A stretch of 63,032 nt of DNA from Phlegmacium glaucopus. Its lineage: Eukaryota > Basidiomycota > Agaricomycetes > Agaricales > Cortinariaceae. Numbering within the stretch: position 1 is the first letter of the stretch; each line of letters starts with the position of its first letter. The translations under genes and the position numbers were made by a program. This document shows, piece after piece, positions 21,541 to 30,437 of this stretch. The stretch covers positions 176,000 to 239,031 of the forward strand of contig MU130619.1 in the NCBI GenBank assembly GCA_015039465.1, written 5' to 3'. The notes below the pieces were generated by a model. It was not told the DNA's origin and searched no databases. It saw nothing but the letters and a program-made list of their open reading frames with translations.

Positions 21541-22876
21541 GTACCCTGTTGTTAATGAGGGTGGCGATTGCTATGCTGTATGTTGCATGCTGTAGAGAAG
21601 CAACTTGTAATTTGATAATGAGCACGAGGCCTACATGCTAGTAGAACCACATAGAATCATCGTTGAACGTTTGAACGTTGAACAATGATGTCAAGGCTGA
21701 GGGGTCTGACATCATTTCGGCTCTCGGTCTTCTTGCACCACTTGATCACGGTGATAAGAGGGAATTAATGACTCATTTGATCTTAAGATTCTTAACAAAT
21801 ATCACGTAGTTCTTCTACTGACAGAGGTAATAAGCGTTGATTAGCAGTGCCGAACATGTGAAAACGTACATATCGTCTAGCTTACTCGTGCTGCGTCGCG
21901 TCTGAGGCTGTGGAGGCCTATTTTGGGAAGTAATGAACCGGCTGTATCTTTTTCATTGATTAATATGCGTTCGCCATGGATAAAAATTAAGCGATATTTA
22001 TTAGCCCTCAGCCCACTGTAGCCCTATACCCAAATATTAGTCTGTTTGCATGAGCGCTTAGCCTGGTAGGCGCCGGGAGAATGAGCGTTAGGCCTCCTGG
22101 CAAACAACAAAAAAAATGCAGTGATGTGTTCATGACTGACAGAAGGCAAAACCGCCGAATGTTCGGTCCCACTATACTATCCCGGTCGTGAAGAGTGCTG
22201 GAGACTCTAGTCTGAATCTAAGGTCGGAATCTGCGGATGGCGCCAGTCTTCTAAATGCTTGGGTCTTCTCGGAATGAGTTAAGAAGCGGTGCTTCGTCAA
22301 ACAGACCTCCATGGCAGGCATGCTGCTGCTGCATCTTGTACGCGTTGTAAGATGGATGATTTAGGCGACACGACGAGAACGGCATGGATATACATTAGTG
22401 CCAGAGCAGGGTCCGGTAATCGGAGGGACATAGGTCTTGAGAACCATCAAGAAACCCAGCGATTCACACAATGAAGAAGTCTGAATTCTCCCATCCATCC
22501 AGAAAGCGCACAATGGCCATTAGTTGAGTTAAATTTATTTATAGATCAAGTTGCAGGAGAAAACTGTAAACGGGTGTTTTCCTCGAACTCACTCACCACT
22601 CATGAAGCTTTGAATGCAAACGACCCTGCTGAATATAAATTCTGCAGTCGACAAGACCTGTTTGTGTAGCTGTCTCAATGAGCCTTAACGAAGGGAGAGG
22701 GGTTTGATGGTGAGCACATACTGTATGGACTGGTCCATTATTTTTCGCTAGTGCTTGTCGACTATAACCAAAAAGGAACGATAGAAGGTCAATATATTCT
22801 CGTATGTCCTTGCCAACATTGTGTCCTGAAAAAAATTCAGTCGACGGCAGTAATAACCACTGAAGCTGAGTGACGA
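21541..22876. other. Intergenic stretch, no gene recognised
   Basis: Only short unsupported ORFs are seen. The longest minus-strand ORF (22593-22958) begins inside the inverted repeat at 22877, so its N terminus is transposon sequence; no family was recognised in the rest of it. Confidence 0.45.
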
Positions 22877-23198
22877 CATCAGGAAAATATAGAAAAAACT
22901 TAAACAGGCTTATTCTTGGCTTAGTGGGCTTATTGCCTGCTAAGCACAAATAAGCCAAAAATAAGAAAATGACTTGGCTTACACAGGCTTAATGAGTACT
23001 TAAGGCTACTTATTTGAGCTTGGAATTCAAAATCTGGTGATCTAAGTTGAATTAAGTACAAATTAAGTGTGTTAAGTTGTAAATTAAGGCATCTAAGCCA
23101 AGTCATTTACTTATTTTTGGCTTATTTGTGCTTAGCAGGCAATAAGCCCACTAAGCCAAGAATAAGCCTGTTTAAGTTTTTTCTAGATTTTCCTGATG
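22877..23198. mobile_element. Hairpin (fold-back) element with about 105-bp inverted arms
   Basis: Arms 22877-22982 and 23094-23198 are inverted copies differing at only about two positions. They run from CATCAGGAAAAT inward through TTAAACAGGCTTATTC and end at TGACTTGGCTTA. The loop of about 110 bp is rich in TTAAG words. There is no coding capacity. The near-perfect arms suggest recent origin or ongoing correction. No convincing target-site duplication was found, so the superfamily is unknown. Confidence 0.75.
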
Positions 23199-23771
23199 GA
23201 AGTCCCTTGAGTCTCTATGAAAAATGGGTATCGGCCACAAAATGGCCAACATGGTCTCTACTGACATATAACCAAATCGGAAGGCTGTATTTTAATTCAA
23301 GAGCGCATTGGTTGGCCGACAACGGTGAGAGCGTCTCCAAGTCCCGTCCTGCATATAAATCAGCGGCAAACACCGGCATCCTGATAGTCACATTTTGTCA
23401 CAGTAGTCACCTCAGGCTCGAGAAACTCGATCTTTGTGTATCTCTAATTGTCTGAGCAAACGGACCCGAGATCAACTATGGTTGATGCTCTGGGGCAAGT
23501 ATATCTATTATGAAATTGGTAAGCTACGAAAATATTGTTCATTACGATGCGGGTGCGGTAAGCGAGTTGGGTGAAAGCGCGAAGCGCTTCCCGACCCGAG
23601 TAGCAATCTGAATCCTGATTGGGAAAGAGACAAGCTGCGAAACCCGAAACATAGGAGTCTGGCGATGTGACGAGTGAGTCTCGTCTCCCAATCACTAGGA
23701 GGTGGACTGCCGTGCTTACCTAGTAGTAGTTGACACTTGCTGTGCTGACCGAGCAAATGCCTGCTGGAGAG

Positions 23772-25042
23772 TCATCTCCGCCCTTGCAAGAGGGACTGAG
23801 AGGGGATGATGAACTGAGAGAAAGACCGATGGGCCTCAGGGTTGGCCTGGATGAACGGGGTAAGAATCTGAGCATGCTTCCTTAGGTAACGAAGGAAAGC
23901 ATCGCTACCCCATCGTCCCATCACCTTCATGACCTCTAATGGGACCCCTCGGAGCAGGTAGAACAAGGTGGCGCCAATACGGATGCCGTGGCCTTGAAGG
24001 GGCTCCAGACCGGCCAGGCGGGCAGCAGCAACCAAGTGCTTGACGAAAGCAGGTTTGGTGAGGGGCCGTAACTGATCCTTGTGACGATACGCGAAGAGAT
24101 GAGCTGTCTGGGGTGGACTGTTGATCTGCCAGTGATTGTTCAAGGCTTCGTAAGGGTCAGTAGGACCCAGGTGAGAGCTCCAGCATACGTCCTCACCCTC
24201 TAAAGGGGCAGTTTTGGTGCGAGGGAGGTGGAGGACTGTGACTTCGAGGCCATCTGAGTTTCGTTCAATGCGGAGGTTGGCTGGGGTGATGTGATGAGAG
24301 GGGGAAAAGGCATCAAGGCGCGGGACAACAAATTCGCTGACTCGAGCTGCTGCGTAAAAGCAAGTAGTGAGACAAGCGAAGACAGCAGCATCGAAAGGGT
24401 CTTCAAGTAGCAGGTGTTGGCGCAGGCAGGCAATGAATTTGGGAGTGTATGGCTGCCTCTTCTTCCTCTTCGAAGATGGAGGGGTCAATCGATCAGCTCC
24501 TTTGAGCAGCGCGTCCATCTCTAACGGATTGAGCTTCCATTCCAGTCCATGCAGGATATGCCAGGCACGTATGCCCTGGACATAATTGGAAATGGTAGCA
24601 CCGGAATAAGAGCCAGCCAAGCTTGTGATGAAGGAGGAGATGATGGGCTGACTGGTGGGTGCCCGTATTTCTTCTGAAATTTCCTTCTTGTCACAATAGA
24701 CGTGGTAAATGAGTATACCCGCGCTGTATGATTCGTGGGTGGAATCAGCCCATGCGTTTGACATGACATGGAAAACATGGTCGATGTCTTCGCTAGGGGG
24801 GCCAGTGTGGCGGCTGTGTACGGATGGTGCTGGCCTCCAAAGCCGGAGGCGGTCACGAGCTAAACAGTGAGGACGCAAAGGGGAGGGGTGGGGGGAAAGG
24901 TGAGCGCTGTAAGCTGTGGGTTTTTGCAGAGGTAGTCTATTGGATGGGGTGTGCGAAGCTGGCTGGCTAGGCACTGGGGCATTATGCCGAATACGATTTG
25001 TAGTGAATGTTGAAAGCTGAACTGGGTTATGAGGCTGGGCTT
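23772..25042 (-). CDS. Tyrosine recombinase, C-terminal part (ORF split by insertion)
   Basis: About 423 codons belong to the recombinase. The apparent start Met (25073) is inside the inserted LTR; real coding begins at 25042. Catalytic residues are visible: Arg in AARVSEFV, His-x-x-Arg in GHGIRIGA, and Tyr in FLRYLRKH near the C terminus. Before the insertion the frame continued from the 36194-36749 region (...QNFSSSPEA joined to QPHNPVQLS). The enzyme would integrate circular cDNA of the element. The catalytic half is open and free of stops, but the ORF is disrupted by the LTR element, so it is inactive as it stands. Confidence 0.9.
25038..25042. repeat. 5-bp target-site duplication GGCTT, left copy
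   Basis: GGCTT directly precedes the LTR terminus TGTTACGG at 25043 and is repeated at 36189-36193 after the other LTR. A 5-bp duplication is typical of Ty3/gypsy integration. Confidence 0.9.
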
Positions 25043-25467
25043 TGTTACGGCGACTATAAGCTTGCACTTGCATTTGGTGCTGAGCCGATAGACCAAATAA
25101 CTAGGGACTGTTTGTACAGTTGCAATCGTATTCACAAGTGAGACTTAGGCGTCCAAGTAGTTCTGAGCAAGCTTGGTAGATTAAGACCGTAGTGTTACAG
25201 AAGGTCTAAACTAGAGATCGTGGCTATGGGTATGGCTCTTATATACTAGGGGGTCGAGTCAGAGATAGGGGATGGTCCGTGCTAGCGGTACGAGTCTGAG
25301 ATAAGAGGAGCGGGAGCGATGGTGATATATATATAGTACAAGGCATGAGGCAAAGGGTAGGTTGGGGAATAGTGGTGCAAAGGGAGCGATAGGGGAAAAA
25401 GGGAGTATAGTACAAAGGGGAAGGAAAGAATAGGGGGGGGTCGTGAGCGTACCAGACGTTCATAACA
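25043..25467 (-). repeat. Outer 3' LTR of the chromovirus
   Basis: This 425-bp repeat matches 35773-36188 with a few substitutions and small indels. On the minus strand it starts TGTTATGAACG and ends GCCGTAACA. An ATATATATATAG tract near 25325 could be a TATA region. Confidence 0.9.
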
Positions 25468-25484
25468 TTAGCCCACTGTTAGCC

Positions 25485-26090
25485 TTAAAGATCGTCCTCG
25501 ATTTTGTTATCCTTGAAGTATTCTTCTAATTCTTGTTTCTGTTGGTCGGCCTGTTGTTGGTCTCATTGTGAATTGACTTTGATCTTGTGTTCGGAAAGTA
25601 AGAGGATTTGATCCATCTTGAGTGCTTTCGCTGCAACGTTGATGTCTTTCCAGGTTCGAGTAATGGCGTGGTGACTTCCATAGCGAGGGTTGTAGATGAC
25701 CCAAAGGAGGGAGGCGAATTGTTTGGCTGTGATTCCAGGGAGTTCAATAGCGTCAAATATGTTGGTTCCTCGAATTTTAGATTGAGCTACTGTGGCTCCG
25801 TCGGCTAAGTCTTCATCGACAAATGCGAGTCGTTCAGAAAGCCATTTGGATTCTCGATCGAAGAAGTATCGGTGAACTCAGAAATGAATGTGTTCAGTTT
25901 GGAAGAAGAAATGACCGCCTGCGATATGAAGCATGGGAGGGAATTGACCAGGTCTGAAGATGGGGATCCCATTTTCAGGTGTGATGTCGTCGATGTATTC
26001 GTGAAATTGGTTGATATCGGTATCCATAGAGTTAGCAGTGTTGAAGTTCATATTGGCGGAAGTGATGTGAGCAGCAGGTGCGAGAGCCAT
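25485..26090 (-). pseudogene. BTB/POZ-like accessory ORF4 (copy 1)
   Basis: This is the copy of 28595-29200, shifted by exactly 3110 bp, with the same ORF and the same two in-frame TGA codons (25878-25880 and 25563-25565). See the copy 2 entry for the domain description. Its stop codon lies 17 bp from the LTR at 25467. Confidence 0.7.
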
Positions 26091-26208
26091 AGTGTAGAAG
26101 AGGCGATAAGGGAAAGGAAGGGATAGGTTACGAGTTCTTATAAGGAGGAACAGAGTCAGAGATAGAGGGGAGTCATAGATATGGAGAGGGATATTCTTAG
26201 CGTATGAC

Positions 26209-27327
26209 TCAGTGTTCTCCAGTAAGGTTTCCGTCTTCATCTCCGTCGATGTCGTAGAATCCAGTTCCATAGATATCGGAATCGCAGTCTTCTTCTTTCT
26301 TGACTTTAGATTTGCATCGGCAGGTGTTACCATCAGTTTGTCCTCGGCACCAGGCGACATGGTCGTAGAAGAGGGGGAGTCGACAGTGAGGGCAGTTTTC
26401 TGGTTCTTGTCGTCTTCGTTTGGGGGCAGGGATTTTATCTTCTTCTCGATTCTTAGGGCAGTTACTTGGCCAGTGTCCAGGGGCCACTCATTTACAGGAA
26501 GGACATTTGTAAGCACCGCATTCTTGTTTGCGATGTCCAAGAGTGCCGCATTGAAAGCATTTGGGTCAGCTAGTGGGTGCTCATGCAGTATATGGAATGG
26601 ATCGGATAAGTGGGATATTGGCTTCAGACGGTTGTCGAGTAAGTGGTTGAGGGCGGATACGGGTTCCAGTTTCTTCGGAAGGGTTACTGAGAGGAATATT
26701 GTTTGGGAATGTAGCAGGGGAATTAGGAGGAGCAGGGATCCAGAGGTTGACAGTTGGGATCGTTAAGGTCAGGGTTTGTTCAATTCGTTTGCTGAGTCCA
26801 TTGATTTCGAGACGAGGGATGAGTTGTCGAATATTGTGTTCTTGGGTTGCATTTGTTTGTCGTAATTCTTGTGCCATTTTGATAAGGCCTTCGGCCATCT
26901 TTTCTAAATTGGTGGCTTGGGGGATTACCAGACGATGATGGCAGTAGGCGATGTCGAATGTTTTGAAATCAGAGTCGTGGGTCCAGTCTTGAAGGTGGTC
27001 TCGTACATAGGTTCGATAGTGGGAATACGTGGGGAATTGGGAGTCGAATATCTGGGTGATGTCTTGAATTCTGAATTGTTGGTTTGTGGTATTAGAACTT
27101 GCAGGGGAGGATGGGGGGAGTGGGAATTGCGTGGCGAGGAATGTGGTGTGGACATTGAGGGGTTCGTTCTCGAGAATGGTGGCAAGGGATGCGGTAGTAC
27201 TGAGGGTAGAAGTGGACGAGGGAGTCATGGATGGAGCGGTTAAGGGAGGAATATTTTCTTTGTTGTCTTCACTGGAGTCGGTGTCGATTTTTGTAACTTT
27301 GAAGAAGGTCTTGTGAATTGGTGACAT
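26209..27327 (-). pseudogene. Gag-like zinc-knuckle accessory ORF3 (copy 1)
   Basis: This is the copy of 29319-30437 at the same 3110-bp offset, with identical translated ORFs. It holds the 248-residue N-terminal part, three TGA codons and the Cys/His-rich C-terminal part. Upstream (27328-27484) only a remnant of the integrase/chromodomain end remains, and that remnant is clearly more diverged from 30438-30594 than the ORF3 copies are from each other. Confidence 0.7.
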
Positions 27328-27484
27328 TTCGTTCGGGTTCCCAGGTGTTTTCTGCGGTTGAGTATCCTTTCCATTTTATAAGGAAGGCGTATCCTCTTCC
27401 CTGTCGTCTGTGGGAGATTATTGACTAGACTTCATACTCCAGTTGGCCTTTGATAAGGTCAGGAGGTGGTTGTGGGAAGTTATC

Positions 27485-28482
27485 GCTGTCGCGCACCAAT
27501 ACTGATTGGTAGCGTGAGAAGAAAGCTTAAAAGTCGCCATCATGAAAATAAGCGGACTTTGAATTTGATTACCTATTTTGGAAGCGGCCCTGAATCGCGT
27601 TCCTGGTCAACAAAACCATTCGTTCAACGATAACATCCCCATCGCTCATCATACTCTCAATGTCTCACACTATGCTCTCCATTGTTTTCACTATCGACAT
27701 GCTCCTAAGCATATACCATCCATTCGTTCCTTGGCTAGTGATCCAGCAAAGCGATCAATCTACTATTCGCATCGGTCATCGGCTCGCGTTTGATCGTATC
27801 TTTGGTCCATCATTTCAAGAACGGCCCCTTTATGGACGCATCAGCCACATCTCCCATTATGTCAAAGGCTTTGTCATTGTTGTTGTGGCTATGGACCCAC
27901 AAGTCTTCCCCTCAGCCATCTATCTTGCCATCCCTCGCTCCTGGATCTCACTCAGTCCCCTATCCTCACTCATCTACCTCTTATCTTATCATTCACTGCC
28001 AAAACCATCATTCACGCGGTACCTGAAGCCTTCCCACCCTCTTTATGACAATTTAGGAAGTCCAGGAGGATCACGACTAAGCAGGAATTGCAGATGAATC
28101 AGCAGCAGAGGATTATTCTCGCAGTGTGTCAAGTGTTATCAAGGCTGCGCGACATGGGACCATGGGCAAGTAGTGTTTTCTCGGGAACAAGGCTGCGCCT
28201 TTCAAGTGTTGACTCAGGACCTTTCACATTTTTGACATGACCACACGCCTATGGAGTTGATATATTTTTGCTATTGGACTATGTACACTGCCTTCTTTTC
28301 TTTTCTCTTGCACTTTGACACTTTACAGGTTTTTTTATTGTTCCTTTTTCTTTTCCATTGTTCTTTTCTTCTTGCAGCTGTCCTCTCTTTATCTTTCTTC
28401 CTTTGACAGCGCGTCCTTTGTTTCTTTTTATTGTTTTACATAGCCTCATCCTTAGGGAAAAAAAAAAAAAAAAAAAAAAAAA
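27485..28482 (+). mobile_element. Poly(A)-tailed retroposed insertion of unknown source
   Basis: About 1 kb of sequence unrelated to the chromovirus ends in A25 (28458-28482), directly abutting an LTR cut at 28483. A 3' poly(A) tail on the plus strand indicates target-primed reverse transcription of an RNA: a 5'-truncated LINE or a processed transcript. The 3' part is T/C-rich like a 3' UTR. The longest ORF (27660-28097, 145 codons) is not recognisable. Its left edge is where chromovirus similarity stops, near 27484. Confidence 0.65.
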
Positions 28483-28578
28483 TGGTGCAAAGGGAGCGAT
28501 AGGGGAAAAAGGGAGTATAGTACAAAGGGGAAGGAAAGAATAGGGGGGGGTCGTGAGCGTACCAGACGTTCATAACAT
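28483..28578 (-). repeat. Truncated LTR
   Basis: The first 96 bp (minus-strand orientation) of the LTR are kept, from TGTTATGAACG to CTTTGCACCA. The poly(A)-tailed insertion follows directly. It would be the original 3' LTR of the copy that runs from gag at 35416. Confidence 0.9.
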
Positions 28579-28594
28579 TAGCCCACTGTTAGCC

Positions 28595-29200
28595 TTAAAG
28601 ATCGTCCTCGATTTTGTTATCCTTGAAGTATTCTTCTAATTCTTGTTTCTGTTGGTCGGCCTGTTGTTGGTCTCATTGTGAATTGACTTTGATCTTGTGT
28701 TCGGAAAGTAAGAGGATTTGATCCATCTTGAGTGCTTTCGCTGCAACGTTGATGTCTTTCCAGGTTCGAGTAATGGCGTGGTGACTTCCATAGCGAGGGT
28801 TGTAGATGACCCAAAGGAGGGAGGCGAATTGTTTGGCTGTGATTCCAGGGAGTTCAATAGCGTCAAATATGTTGGTTCCTCGAATTTTAGATTGAGCTAC
28901 TGTGGCTCCGTCGGCTAAGTCTTCATCGACAAATGCGAGTCGTTCAGAAAGCCATTTGGATTCTCGATCGAAGAAGTATCGGTGAACTCAGAAATGAATG
29001 TGTTCAGTTTGGAAGAAGAAATGACCGCCTGCGATATGAAGCATGGGAGGGAATTGACCAGGTCTGAAGATGGGGATCCCATTTTCAGGTGTGATGTCGT
29101 CGATGTATTCGTGAAATTGGTTGATATCGGTATCCATAGAGTTAGCAGTGTTGAAGTTCATATTGGCGGAAGTGATGTGAGCAGCAGGTGCGAGAGCCAT
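28595..29200 (-). pseudogene. BTB/POZ-like accessory ORF4 of the chromovirus (copy 2)
   Basis: Reading from ATG 29200 to TAA 28595 gives 201 codons with two in-frame TGA (28988-28990 and 28673-28675). The body reads like an Agaricomycete BTB/POZ protein: TEHIHF-stop-VHRYFFDRESKWLSERL, then NIFDAIELPGITAKQFASLL, WVIYNPRYGSHH and TWKDINVAAKALKMDQILLL. That is the F-x-VHR motif, the IELPGITAKQF strand and the W-x-x-(I/V)-x-x-A-x-x-L helix expected of the fold. BTB domains mediate protein dimerisation, often as adaptors or transcription factors. No intron is visible and the stop is 17 bp from the LTR, so the ORF travels with the element. Both TGA are explained by CGA-to-TGA change. BTB is my reading of motifs, not a search result. 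Confidence 0.65.
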
Positions 29201-29318
29201 AGTGTAGAAGAGGCGATAAGGGAAAGGAAGGGATAGGTTACGAGTTCTTATAAGGAGGAACAGAGTCAGAGATAGAGGGGAGTCATAGATATGGAGAGGG
29301 ATATTCTTAGCGTATGAC

Positions 29319-30437
29319 TCAGTGTTCTCCAGTAAGGTTTCCGTCTTCATCTCCGTCGATGTCGTAGAATCCAGTTCCATAGATATCGGAATCGCAGTCT
29401 TCTTCTTTCTTGACTTTAGATTTGCATCGGCAGGTGTTACCATCAGTTTGTCCTCGGCACCAGGCGACATGGTCGTAGAAGAGGGGGAGTCGACAGTGAG
29501 GGCAGTTTTCTGGTTCTTGTCGTCTTCGTTTGGGGGCAGGGATTTTATCTTCTTCTCGATTCTTAGGGCAGTTACTTGGCCAGTGTCCAGGGGCCACTCA
29601 TTTACAGGAAGGACATTTGTAAGCACCGCATTCTTGTTTGCGATGTCCAAGAGTGCCGCATTGAAAGCATTTGGGTCAGCTAGTGGGTGCTCATGCAGTA
29701 TATGGAATGGATCGGATAAGTGGGATATTGGCTTCAGACGGTTGTCGAGTAAGTGGTTGAGGGCGGATACGGGTTCCAGTTTCTTCGGAAGGGTTACTGA
29801 GAGGAATATTGTTTGGGAATGTAGCAGGGGAATTAGGAGGAGCAGGGATCCAGAGGTTGACAGTTGGGATCGTTAAGGTCAGGGTTTGTTCAATTCGTTT
29901 GCTGAGTCCATTGATTTCGAGACGAGGGATGAGTTGTCGAATATTGTGTTCTTGGGTTGCATTTGTTTGTCGTAATTCTTGTGCCATTTTGATAAGGCCT
30001 TCGGCCATCTTTTCTAAATTGGTGGCTTGGGGGATTACCAGACGATGATGGCAGTAGGCGATGTCGAATGTTTTGAAATCAGAGTCGTGGGTCCAGTCTT
30101 GAAGGTGGTCTCGTACATAGGTTCGATAGTGGGAATACGTGGGGAATTGGGAGTCGAATATCTGGGTGATGTCTTGAATTCTGAATTGTTGGTTTGTGGT
30201 ATTAGAACTTGCAGGGGAGGATGGGGGGAGTGGGAATTGCGTGGCGAGGAATGTGGTGTGGACATTGAGGGGTTCGTTCTCGAGAATGGTGGCAAGGGAT
30301 GCGGTAGTACTGAGGGTAGAAGTGGACGAGGGAGTCATGGATGGAGCGGTTAAGGGAGGAATATTTTCTTTGTTGTCTTCACTGGAGTCGGTGTCGATTT
30401 TTGTAACTTTGAAGAAGGTCTTGTGAATTGGTGACAT
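29319..30437 (-). pseudogene. Gag-like zinc-knuckle accessory ORF3 of the chromovirus (copy 2)
   Basis: One frame runs from ATG 30437 to the stop at 29319 (373 codons) with TGA at 29691-29693, 29676-29678 and 29598-29600. The N-terminal 248 residues are Ser/Thr/Pro-rich, then helical. The C-terminal part holds a canonical CCHC knuckle (CFQCGTLGHRKQEC), a second Cys/His cluster (CPSC..APGHWPSNCP), a third (CPHC...HVAWC) and an acidic tail (YDIDGDEDGN). It resembles Agaricomycete retroelement nucleocapsid-type proteins, so the element seems to have two gag-like genes. Its ATG overlaps the end of integrase by 59 nt on the same strand, which suggests coupled translation or a separate mRNA. Confidence 0.7.

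Noticed and set aside
22593..22958. 121-codon minus-strand ORF
   Set aside because: Its N terminus is the arm of the hairpin element, and the same peptide appears in the other arm (23069-23455); no family support for the remainder.
25878..26540. 220-codon minus-strand ORF in both chromovirus copies (also 28988-29650)
   Set aside because: Its first two thirds are an off-frame reading of the ORF3 zinc-knuckle region; only the last part coincides with the true frame of the BTB-like ORF4.
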